Shown: positions 5,031-11,662 of the stretch, piece after piece
Numbering within the stretch: position 1 is the stretch's first letter
Layout: the number at the start of each line of letters is the position of its first letter
Assembly: GCA_035505775.1 (NCBI GenBank)
Contig: DATJQN010000328.1
Location: 1-11,662 of the forward strand
Source of the DNA: JAJXZP01 sp035505775
GTDB lineage: Bacteria; Spirochaetota; Spirochaetia; Treponematales; Rectinemataceae
Length of the DNA: 11,662 nt
Direction: 5' to 3'
Program-made: the position numbers and the translations under genes
The notes under the pieces: generated by a model
The model's input: only the letters and a program-made list of their open reading frames with translations
Database searches by the model: none
Told to the model about the DNA's origin: nothing

Positions 5031-7429
5031 ATCCCTTCCTCCAGCGCGGCCAGCAGGGCGCAGGCGCTGCGCTTGACCGAGGCCCCATCCAGGTTGACGG
5101 CACCCTGGACTCCTCCGCCCGCAAAGTCGACGCCCACGCAGGATGGACAGCCGGTGCTGCAGCCGCAGTCGGCCAGACGCTCCCGCGCGGCGCCGACAAC
5201 GCGGGTGAGCATGGAGGCGAGGCCTTCGGCCAGACCCGTTCCACCGGGATACTGGTCGTAGAGGTAGAGCGCCGGCATGCCGAAGTGGGGGTCGCGGATG
5301 CGTTCAGTACGCCCCAGGTCACGGGGATCGCACATCAGAAAGGCCGGGGCCACATCGTGCAGCATACGACCCACTCCCGAGAGCACGGCCGCCTTGAAGG
5401 CCTCGTCGCCGGAATATTCCCGCTCCAGGACCGATCCTGCTCCGCCGGGCGGAATGAGAATGACGAGGGCTCGGGTCTGCATCTCCTCGGGAGGGAGATT
5501 GATCTCGCCGTAGCCGACATTCTCATGGCTGTGGAAACGCAGTTTCTTGAATTTTTCGGCCTGGTTGCGGACCAGCACATCGCCGAGGACGTAGCGCGCT
5601 GCGGGGCCGGCCTGCGCCGCAGCGGAGGTTCTGCCGGCCTTGTCGAGACGGCCGTGCAGATCCTCGGTGAGCACCCTGATGTCGGTCTTGACCACGGCGT
5701 CGGTCCAGTAATCCACGTCTTTCTCGACGACATGACAGGTCCTGTTCTCGATGTCGAGCTTCAGGACGATGTACTGGCGACCGAGGTGGATGTAGACGGC
5801 ATCGTCATAGATGAGCTCTTTGGCGCTCGGCCGATCCATTTCCCCGATAACGCGCGAAGCTCCGCCGGTCGTGTCGACGATCACCACATTGTCCGAGGTC
5901 GCCGACCTCAGCGAGATTTTCTCGCTCGGGTAGCCGTCGGCCGACCAGTACCACCGCCCTCCGGTGAGACGGACGATACCCTCCTCCTCGAGATAGCCGA
6001 GCGCTTCGCGGGTGGCCCCGATTTCATCCTCGCCCGGCTGGGCCAGCCCTCCTCCAAACGCTTCGTCCTCGGCGAAGGGAAGCTCGAAGGCGGCACACTT
6101 CACATGGTCCATGAAGATGTAGGGGTTGTCGGGATCGATGCGGGCGTTCTCCGGGCTGCGACCGAAGAAGTACTCCGGATGCTCGATGACGTACTGGTCG
6201 AGGGGGGAGGAGGATGCTACGAAGACCGCAAGAGAGATCGACCCCCTGCGGCCGGCCCGTCCGGACTGCTGCCAGAAGCTGGCAAAGCTGCCGGGAAAAC
6301 CCGCCAGAACTGCGGCGTCCAGGCCTCCGATATCGATCCCCAACTCCAGGGCATTCGTGGACACGACTCCCTGAATGCTCCCCTCCCGGAGTCCCCGCTC
6401 GATCGCGCGACGCTCGCTGGGCAGCAGCCCCGACCGGTAGGGTTTCACCGTGATGCGCTCATTGTCGTTGTAAATGTTGGCGATGGTCTCATTGATATAG
6501 GAGGCGATCAGCTCCACGCGCAACCGGGAGCGGGCGAATAGGATGGTCTTGACGCCCGAGCGCAACAGGCGGACCGCAAGCTTTTCGGACTCGGTGGCCG
6601 TGCTGCGGCGTATCCCCTGGACGGGATCCACGATCGGCGGATTGTAGAACACGACGCGGCGCTCGCCACTCGGCGCCCCATTCTCCGACAGTTCCTCCAC
6701 GTCGCGACCCGCGAGCGACCGGGCCAACTCCGCCGGGTTCCCGATCGTGGCCGAGCAGAATATGAAAACCGGCCGTGAGCCGTAGAATGCGGCAATACGC
6801 AGGAGCCGTCTCATGAGATCCGCGACATGGCTTCCGAACACCCCGCGATAGGCATGCATCTCGTCCACGACCACGTAGCGGAGATTGGAAAAGAACCGGA
6901 TCCATTTCGTGTGATTGGGCAGAACTCCCGCATGAAGCATGTCCGGATTCGAAATGACTATTCGGCCCATTTCACGGGCCGCAGAACGCAGGGGGGCGGG
7001 GGTATCTCCGTCGAAGGTGTAGACCTTGGTGGGGAGATCCCCCGCGAGGGCCAATTCGTTCAGCTCAGCCTGCTGATCTTGAGAAAGCGCCTTTGTCGGA
7101 AAGAGATACAGGGCGCGGGCCGTCGGCTCTTCGAGGAGGGTCTGGACGACGGGCAGGTTGTAGCAGAGGGTCTTGCCGCTCGCCGTGGGAGTAACCACGA
7201 CGAAGTCCCGTCCCGCCCGAGCGAGCTCGTAGGCGCGGGCCTGATGCGAGTAGAGCCTGCGTACAGCTCGGGTATCCAGGGCATGACGAAGGCGGGGGTC
7301 GAGATCCGCAGGCAGGTCGGCCCAGACTGCCTCGCGCGGGGGAATGCGCTCCACATGGGCGACGCAGGGGGCGATCTCAGGGTCGGCCAGAAAGTCTTCG
7401 ATGATGGCGCGAGCATCCGGGGGATTCAT
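5015..7429 (-). CDS. mrfA: MrfA (YprA)-type DEAD/DEAH-box DNA helicase with C-terminal Zn-binding cysteines
   Basis: The 804-aa protein is a superfamily 2 helicase. Motifs in order: Q-like YSHQARAYE (60-68), Walker A TPTASGKT (80-87), PTKALSQDQ (111-119), TFDGDT (138-143), SNPDMLH (160-166), DEMH box (189-192), SATI (226-229), STNALELGIDIGG (357-369) and QQSGRAGRRG (387-396). A long C-terminal region ends in C755, C757, C761 and C764, the CxCxxxCxxC zinc-binding signature of the MrfA family. In B. subtilis MrfA is a 3'-5' DNA helicase needed, with MrfB, for repair of mitomycin C damage independently of UvrABC. At about 50 residues longer than the Bacillus protein it is normal for the family. 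The ATG at 7429 opens directly onto conserved sequence; an upstream ATG at 7564 would add 45 Arg-rich residues across the glgC promoter and is unlikely. No good Shine-Dalgarno precedes 7429. Confidence 0.94.
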   Translation of the reverse strand: MNPPDARAIIEDFLADPEIAPCVAHVERIPPREAVWADLPADLDPRLRHALDTRAVRRLYSHQARAYELARAGRDFVVVTPTASGKTLCYNLPVVQTLLEEPTARALYLFPTKALSQDQQAELNELALAGDLPTKVYTFDGDTPAPLRSAAREMGRIVISNPDMLHAGVLPNHTKWIRFFSNLRYVVVDEMHAYRGVFGSHVADLMRRLLRIAAFYGSRPVFIFCSATIGNPAELARSLAGRDVEELSENGAPSGERRVVFYNPPIVDPVQGIRRSTATESEKLAVRLLRSGVKTILFARSRLRVELIASYINETIANIYNDNERITVKPYRSGLLPSERRAIERGLREGSIQGVVSTNALELGIDIGGLDAAVLAGFPGSFASFWQQSGRAGRRGSISLAVFVASSSPLDQYVIEHPEYFFGRSPENARIDPDNPYIFMDHVKCAAFELPFAEDEAFGGGLAQPGEDEIGATREALGYLEEEGIVRLTGGRWYWSADGYPSEKISLRSATSDNVVIVDTTGGASRVIGEMDRPSAKELIYDDAVYIHLGRQYIVLKLDIENRTCHVVEKDVDYWTDAVVKTDIRVLTEDLHGRLDKAGRTSAAAQAGPAARYVLGDVLVRNQAEKFKKLRFHSHENVGYGEINLPPEEMQTRALVILIPPGGAGSVLEREYSGDEAFKAAVLSGVGRMLHDVAPAFLMCDPRDLGRTERIRDPHFGMPALYLYDQYPGGTGLAEGLASMLTRVVGAARERLADCGCSTGCPSCVGVDFAGGGVQGAVNLDGASVKRSACALLAALEEGMWRED

Positions 7430-7436
7430 CACTCGA

Positions 7437-7445
7437 TTTATATCA
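7437..7445 (-). promoter_or_regulatory. Possible extended -10 element giving a near-leaderless mrfA transcript
   Basis: The minus strand reads TGATATAAA (7445-7437), an extended -10 (TGn plus TATAAA) at the edge of a very GC-rich block. A start site about seven bases downstream would fall at the mrfA ATG (7429-7427) or the GTG just before it. No convincing -35 box is seen. This is a weak call that rests on position and on the lack of a ribosome-binding site. Confidence 0.3.
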
Positions 7446-7475
7446 CGCCGCGCAGGCCCCCGCCATCCGCGCCGG

Positions 7476-7504
7476 CCCGACCGAGGTCTCAAGGTCGGGG
7501 ACCT
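7476..7504. repeat. Overlapping inverted repeats in the mrfA-glgC divergent region
   Basis: CCCGACC (7476-7482) is repeated as its complement GGTCGGG (7493-7499) with a 10-base gap. A second pair, AGGTC (7484-7488) and GACCT (7500-7504), overlaps it, so only one can form at a time. The site lies just upstream of the glgC -35 box, a normal place for an operator. Confidence 0.4.
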
Positions 7505-7513
7505 GAAATATCC

Positions 7514-7542
7514 TTGCAAAGTCGATCTTTCGCCCCTATACT
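7514..7542 (+). promoter_or_regulatory. Predicted sigma70-type promoter for glgC
   Basis: TTGCAA (7514-7519, four of six matches) is followed by a 17-base spacer and TATACT (7537-7542, five of six). Transcription would start near 7549, leaving a leader of about 115 bases whose last part is purine-rich and carries the ribosome-binding site. The leader has no recognisable riboswitch. Confidence 0.65.
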
Positions 7543-7663
7543 TCCTTCTGGCCCTTCGGCGCATCCGTTCAGATCACGTCACGAGTCAATACTTTCCGCA
7601 TCTGCGTTCGCGGGCTGTGCTCCGCGCGAGGATGGTCGAGGCCAGGACGAGAAGGAGGAGACT

Positions 7664-8938
7664 GTGGCCAGGGTTCTTTCTATCGTGCTCGGCGGCGGCA
7701 AAGGCACCCGTCTTTTCCCGTTGACCAAGGATCGATCCAAGCCGGCCGTCCCGTTCGGCGGCAAGTACCGGATCGTGGACATACCCATCTCGAACTGCAT
7801 CAATGCCGGATTCAATCAGATCTACATCCTCACCCAGTTCAATTCGGCCTCCCTGCATCTGCACATTTCCAGAACCTACACCTTCGATTCCTTCTCAAGA
7901 GGCTACGTAGAGATCCTCGCCGCCGAGCAGACGCTCGTGCATTCCGGTTGGTACGAGGGAACGGCCGACGCGGTCCGCAAAAACCTCGTGCACTTCAAGC
8001 CGCAGGAGCCCACGCACTATCTCATCGTGTCGGGAGACCAGCTGTATCGCATGGATCTGGCCGAGATGTTCCGCCAGCACCTGGAGTCGGGCTGCGGGCT
8101 TACGATCGCCTGCACGACGGTCGACCGGGCTTCCGCAAGCCAGCTCGGAATCATGGCGGTGGACAAGGACAGTCACATCGTGAGCTTCATGGAGAAACCG
8201 GGCCCGACCAAGGATATCTCCGAGTTCAAGATTCCCCAGGAGCTGCGCCAGGAACGACGTTCCGGCGGCAAGGACTTCCTCGCCAACATGGGTATCTACA
8301 TCTTCAATGCGGATCTCATGGAGCAGTCACTCGCCAACGACTACAATGATTTCGGCAAGGAAATCATTCCTGAAATTCTCCGAAAGATGCCGGTCAATGC
8401 CTATGTCTTCAACGGCTACTGGGAGGACATCGGAACCATCAAATCCTTCTACGAGGCCAATCTGGACCTGACCTCCATCAATCCGCAGTTCAACTTCTAC
8501 GAGGAAGATCATGCGATCTATACGCACAAGCGGAACCTGCCGGCATCCAAGCTCAATTATTGCACGCTGAATCAAGCACTCACGGCCGAGGGCTGCATCA
8601 TCACCAACGCATCCATCAGCCGCTCGATCGTCGGTGTCCGCACGGTGATCGAATCCGGGGCGAGTCTGGACGGGGTCGTCTGTATGGGAGCCGACTACTA
8701 CGAGACTCCCGAACAGCGCGCGGAAAACCGTTCGAGCGGGCGCCCGGACGTCGGCATCGGGCAGGGCTCGATCATCAAAGGCGCGATCATCGACAAGAAC
8801 GCGCGGATCGGCCAGAACTGCCGGATCGGAATAGACGCGATGGAGAGGAAGGATGGGGAGTATCCCCTTCACTATGTCGTGGACGGGATCATCGTGATCC
8901 CGAAGAACGGGATAATACCCTCCGGCTCAATGATCTAG
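7664..8938 (+). CDS. glgC: GlgC, glucose-1-phosphate adenylyltransferase (ADP-glucose pyrophosphorylase)
   Basis: The 424-aa enzyme makes ADP-glucose from ATP and glucose-1-phosphate, the committed step of bacterial glycogen synthesis in the cytoplasm. The N-terminal nucleotidyltransferase domain shows GGGKGTRLFPLT (10-21), KPAVPFGGKYRIVDIPISNC (26-45), YEGTADAVRKN (97-107), SGDQLYRMD (123-131, catalytic D125) and FMEKPG (175-180, K178 expected to bind glucose-1-phosphate). The C-terminal half is a left-handed beta-helix with MGADYYET (341-348), IDKNARIG (376-383) and the end IIVIPKNGIIPSG. Several of these are closer to cyanobacterial and plant enzymes than to E. coli GlgC. The GTG at 7664 is chosen because AAGGAGG lies five bases upstream and the protein starts at the conserved strand; the frame is open further upstream but that stretch is antisense to mrfA. 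No other glycogen genes are in the window. Confidence 0.97.
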   Translation: MARVLSIVLGGGKGTRLFPLTKDRSKPAVPFGGKYRIVDIPISNCINAGFNQIYILTQFNSASLHLHISRTYTFDSFSRGYVEILAAEQTLVHSGWYEGTADAVRKNLVHFKPQEPTHYLIVSGDQLYRMDLAEMFRQHLESGCGLTIACTTVDRASASQLGIMAVDKDSHIVSFMEKPGPTKDISEFKIPQELRQERRSGGKDFLANMGIYIFNADLMEQSLANDYNDFGKEIIPEILRKMPVNAYVFNGYWEDIGTIKSFYEANLDLTSINPQFNFYEEDHAIYTHKRNLPASKLNYCTLNQALTAEGCIITNASISRSIVGVRTVIESGASLDGVVCMGADYYETPEQRAENRSSGRPDVGIGQGSIIKGAIIDKNARIGQNCRIGIDAMERKDGEYPLHYVVDGIIVIPKNGIIPSGSMI

Positions 8939-8965
8939 CAGAACCGGTCGCGCTGCGGGCGGCCT

Positions 8966-9013
8966 GGAGGGCGGTGCCGCTGGCGGCCCGGAGGGCGGTG
9001 CCACTGGCGGCCC
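8966..9013. repeat. Two-copy 24-bp tandem repeat after glgC
   Basis: The 24-base unit at 8966-8989 is repeated at 8990-9013 with one mismatch (G8979 versus A9003). The sequence just before it (8954-8965) resembles a degenerate further copy. The repeat lies wholly between the glgC stop and the stop of the convergent gene, so it is non-coding. Confidence 0.7.
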
Positions 9014-9018
9014 TCCGG
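8988..9018. terminator. GC-rich hairpin between convergent genes, possible terminator
   Basis: CCGGAGGGC (8988-8996) pairs with GCCCTCCGG (9010-9018) across a 13-base loop that can itself form a short GCC/GGC stem. It sits between glgC and the end of the beta-helix gene and would form in transcripts from both strands. No T-run follows on either strand. Confidence 0.45.
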
Positions 9019-9020
9019 AC

Positions 9021-11662
9021 TCATTCGGAAATCTCGTCGGCTCCGATATCCGGCGGCACCGTATCCGCGATGCCCGGCCGTGGACGGCCGGTGAAGTCCC
9101 TGGCCGGCTCGCTGTCTATCGGGAGGGCGGCGCCCACGCAGGCGGAACCGGGACTGAGCTGGGCCACGCCCTTGACGGGCGGACCGAAGGTCCTATAGGG
9201 GGCCTCGGATATGTTTTTGTGCCCGGCAAAGCGCGGCGACGAGGCGTTGAGCGCGTTGAGGTCCTGCAGGCTCTGGACCGTGCCTGCGCCATCCGCCAGC
9301 CGCCCGAACCCCCAGATGCAGTCGGCCACGAACTGTCCCGCGACCAGGGCCGCGTCACTGGAGACGAGCGTGCTGTCGCCTCCGGAGCAGGAGAGGATCG
9401 AGTTCCAGATCACCAGCTTCGTGCCGAGCGCGTAGAAAAAGTGGATGGCGCCGCTGCTCGTCTCCGCCCTGATCGTATCGTAGTGGAACAGAGGCGAGCC
9501 CTGGTTGGCCTCGAAGAGAGTGGCTTCACCGTGCCAGGTGACATCGAAACGGCAGTCGCGGATCTCCCCGCTGGCCCGATCGAAGCTCCCGATCCGCAGA
9601 TAGCCTGAGCCGTCGTGAATTCTCACCTCGCAGCGGCTCACCGTCAGAACGGCGCTATGCACATCGAAGAGCCGGAGCGCGAGATCCGCGGAACAATCGA
9701 ACAGCGACGTGGATAGGTCCAGTGACCCCCCGGTCAGGCTGAAGGCTCCAAAGGCGTGCACGCCCGAAGCGCATCGCACGATGGATCCGCTCATGACGAG
9801 TTCCGAGTCCTGCGCCTCCACGAGACTGCAGGACATGGTCGCTGCGGCACTCAGTGTGGAGTTCCGCAGCTGCAATCTCGCGGAATCGAGCTTGATCAGT
9901 CTGATATCCGTCGAATCCACGGCAGCGACCGTCGAGTCCTCGATCGAGAGCAGGGCTCCCCCGCTGGCCTCGACGAGGGGCCCTCCGCCTGAGCCCGATC
10001 TGAGTTCAATACCGTGAAGCGAGAGGACGGCTCCCTCCACGGACAGCGCCGCGCCTGAAGGGAGTGCGGCGACAACCAGCGCGCGGGCTGAGGAGTCCGG
10101 AGTCCAGTCTCCCGTAAAGCCGCCCACGAGGGCCAGATCCTCACGGCAGACGAAAGGGCTTTCGAGCGTGAAACTGCCTCTGATATTGACGCTCTTCTTG
10201 TGACCGCGTTGGGCCGCGGCGAGGGCATCGTCCAGAGAGGCAAAGGGATGCGTGGGCGAACCGTCACCGCCTGCCTGGGCGCCTTCGGCGGCATAGATGG
10301 AATCCTTGTCGACGACGAGGTTGACCGGAACCATCTCGGCGGATCGGTTGCCGAGCGAGTCTACCGCATAGGCGCGCACGAGGTAGTTGACCGGCCCGGC
10401 CGAGGAGCCGGCCAGTTCGATGGGGCCCGTCACCGGCGCGAATGATGAGCTGCTCGACCCGGATTCGACCGATGCGAAGATGGTTACGCCCTCGGGCTCG
10501 GCGGCAAAGGTGAGGGAGAGGGGCTTGTCCGAATAGCGCGAGCTCGAGGAGAGGAGTTTTGGCACGCCGGGCGGCCTCCTGTCGATGGTGAAGCGCAACG
10601 TGCGCTCCTCACCTCCAACGGAGTTCTGGCCGGAATCGACGAAGCTGCGGTACCGGATGAGCACATCACGGAGCTGGCCCGGCGGGCAGCTTACCGCAAG
10701 CGGAGCCTCCAGTAGCGCCGAGGCCGCCGAGGGCTCGGCCGGGGGACTGTCGCTCGAGCCGAGCTCGTAGCGGAGGATACCGGCTCCGCTCGCGGTGAGC
10801 CTGACGTCGTGGCCGACACGCGCGCCGTCATCGATGCCGAGCAGCCTGAGATCGGGCGCGCGCGGAGGCAGATTGAGAAGGAGTTCGGCGGGCGCGGACC
10901 GCCTCCCCAGCGAGTCCTCACCCACCCAGCTGAGCTTCAGCTTTCCGGTCGGCGAGGAGACGGCGAGGGGCCCGCTGTAGGCCTGCTCCGGCGAACCATC
11001 CACGCTCACGAAGATCTTTCCGTCATAACCCGGGAAGGCGAGGAAGGCCCCACGGCCGGCCGGATCCGAGACCAGCTGCGGTGAGGCGGGAACGTCGGGT
11101 CCGGCGACGGTCTCGGGGCTCCACGCAAGAGGTACTGTCAGCGGGTCCGGATTATAGCGGACTCCGGCTTCATCCTCGATTCCGACATACACCTGAAGCT
11201 CCCCCTTCCAGCCGTAGGGGCAGGTCAGGCGGAATCGGGAGGATCCTCCGACGGTTTCCATTCGGACGAAGTCATCCGGCGATCGGGGCGGGCGTCCGGG
11301 ATTGACATCGACGAGGAACTGCGGCGGCTCCGACGGGCCGGGGGCGGACTCGGAGCCTGTGGCAGTGACGGAGCCTGCGGCGCCTGCGACAGAGCCCACG
11401 GAGGATGCCGCCTCAGCTACGCCTTCCGGGGAGCCGCCGCTTGAAGCAGAAGCGGGATCAATAGCCAGTTCGGAGAAGCCTGCTTCGGAGCGGATCCGGG
11501 GGAAGAGGATGCTCCTGTCAGCCCGTGCCACAGGATTGGGCCCGTCCGCGGGAGGGGCGGCGGCCGGGAAGCCGGCCGCCGCGAGTCGATAGATGAAGCG
11601 AACGATGCGGCTCTGGTTGCCCGCGGCATCGACAGCGTAGGCCATGAGTGTGTAGGTGGCTG
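9021..11662 (-). CDS. Large Ig-like-repeat and parallel-beta-helix protein, C-terminal ~880 residues (start outside the window)
   Basis: The frame is open to the window edge, and the residues before the first visible Met read ATYTL, continuing a repeat, so this is a 5'-truncated view. Order in the visible part: the end of one beta-sandwich module (AYAVDAAGNQS), an Ala/Pro/Ser/Gly-rich linker (about 11560-11320), then three beta-sandwich modules. The modules contain motifs such as FVSVDGSPEQAYSGPL and end in EDSLGRRS, VDSGQNS and AYAVDSLGNRS. From about 10312 a domain opens with GDGSPTHPFASLDDAL and continues as short beta-helix-like repeats rich in Ser, Leu and acidic residues, ending PPDIGADEISE. 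This layout is typical of large exported or surface proteins, including many spirochaetal ones, that bind glycans or other surfaces. No enzyme motif is seen. The signal peptide, if any, would be outside the window, so export is inferred. Confidence 0.85.
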   Translation of the reverse strand, partial: ATYTLMAYAVDAAGNQSRIVRFIYRLAAAGFPAAAPPADGPNPVARADRSILFPRIRSEAGFSELAIDPASASSGGSPEGVAEAASSVGSVAGAAGSVTATGSESAPGPSEPPQFLVDVNPGRPPRSPDDFVRMETVGGSSRFRLTCPYGWKGELQVYVGIEDEAGVRYNPDPLTVPLAWSPETVAGPDVPASPQLVSDPAGRGAFLAFPGYDGKIFVSVDGSPEQAYSGPLAVSSPTGKLKLSWVGEDSLGRRSAPAELLLNLPPRAPDLRLLGIDDGARVGHDVRLTASGAGILRYELGSSDSPPAEPSAASALLEAPLAVSCPPGQLRDVLIRYRSFVDSGQNSVGGEERTLRFTIDRRPPGVPKLLSSSSRYSDKPLSLTFAAEPEGVTIFASVESGSSSSSFAPVTGPIELAGSSAGPVNYLVRAYAVDSLGNRSAEMVPVNLVVDKDSIYAAEGAQAGGDGSPTHPFASLDDALAAAQRGHKKSVNIRGSFTLESPFVCREDLALVGGFTGDWTPDSSARALVVAALPSGAALSVEGAVLSLHGIELRSGSGGGPLVEASGGALLSIEDSTVAAVDSTDIRLIKLDSARLQLRNSTLSAAATMSCSLVEAQDSELVMSGSIVRCASGVHAFGAFSLTGGSLDLSTSLFDCSADLALRLFDVHSAVLTVSRCEVRIHDGSGYLRIGSFDRASGEIRDCRFDVTWHGEATLFEANQGSPLFHYDTIRAETSSGAIHFFYALGTKLVIWNSILSCSGGDSTLVSSDAALVAGQFVADCIWGFGRLADGAGTVQSLQDLNALNASSPRFAGHKNISEAPYRTFGPPVKGVAQLSPGSACVGAALPIDSEPARDFTGRPRPGIADTVPPDIGADEISE

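Noticed and set aside
5285..6541. Plus-strand 418-codon open frame opposite mrfA
   Set aside because: Long only because of GC-rich codon bias; antisense to clear helicase motifs.
7430..7564. N-terminal extension of mrfA to an ATG at 7564
   Set aside because: It adds 45 Arg-rich residues with no similarity to the family and overlaps the glgC promoter.
6827..7663. Upstream extension of glgC to 6827
   Set aside because: The added 279 codons are antisense to mrfA and cross the intergenic promoter; the GTG at 7664 has an excellent Shine-Dalgarno and gives the conserved GlgC N-terminus.
11643..11645. ATG at 11645 as the true start of the beta-helix gene
   Set aside because: The frame continues upstream to the window edge with residues ATYTL, which fit the repeat pattern, and there is no ribosome-binding site; the gene is truncated by the window.

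Overview
This is a GC-rich bacterial chromosomal window, almost fully coding, with no RNA genes, CRISPR arrays, insertion sequences or phage genes visible. The gene set is housekeeping and accessory. The likeliest source is a high-GC spirochaete (Spirochaetales-like), held with moderate confidence only. The reasons are the long, loop-rich signal peptidase I, a paired small TPR-like protein plus TPR protein, a plant/cyanobacteria-like GlgC, and a large Ig-repeat plus parallel-beta-helix protein of a kind common in free-living spirochaetes. No 16S rRNA or other strict phylogenetic marker is present.

Layout. (1) Positions 1-917, minus strand: lepB (signal peptidase I-like) followed by the first 61 codons of hemW, joined by a 4-base ATGA overlap. 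(2) Positions 918-1080: a compact divergent control region with two sigma70-type promoters whose -35 hexamers share five bases. (3) Positions 1081-2127, plus: smpB and rsmD, a ribosome-rescue and ribosome-modification pair. (4) Positions 2146-3674, plus: an AT-rich promoter, a 114-aa protein of unknown function, and a 379-aa protein made almost wholly of ten TPRs, whose genes overlap by 8 bases. (5) Positions 3677-3707: a perfect 14-bp hairpin between convergent genes. (6) Positions 3711-7429, minus: mrfA (yprA) and mrfB (yprB), a DEAD/DEAH helicase and DEDDh exonuclease pair known in Bacillus subtilis for mitomycin-type DNA damage repair, overlapping by 16 bases. (7) Positions 7430-7663: a second divergent region with a good glgC promoter, inverted repeats and a possible near-leaderless mrfA promoter. 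(8) Positions 7664-8938, plus: glgC, ADP-glucose pyrophosphorylase for glycogen synthesis. (9) Positions 8939-9020: a 24-bp tandem repeat with a hairpin between convergent genes. (10) Positions 9021-11662, minus: the C-terminal ~880 residues of a large, probably exported repeat protein whose start lies outside the window.

The window is organised as two divergent promoter hubs and two convergent hairpin-bearing junctions. The clearest functional modules are the MrfA-MrfB repair pair and the SmpB-RsmD pair. The most unexpected single observation is that the signal peptidase has glutamate where the family's catalytic general-base lysine is expected. I see no clear evidence for a wholly new multi-gene system. 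The least explained genes are the 114-aa protein with its TPR partner and the large beta-helix protein.
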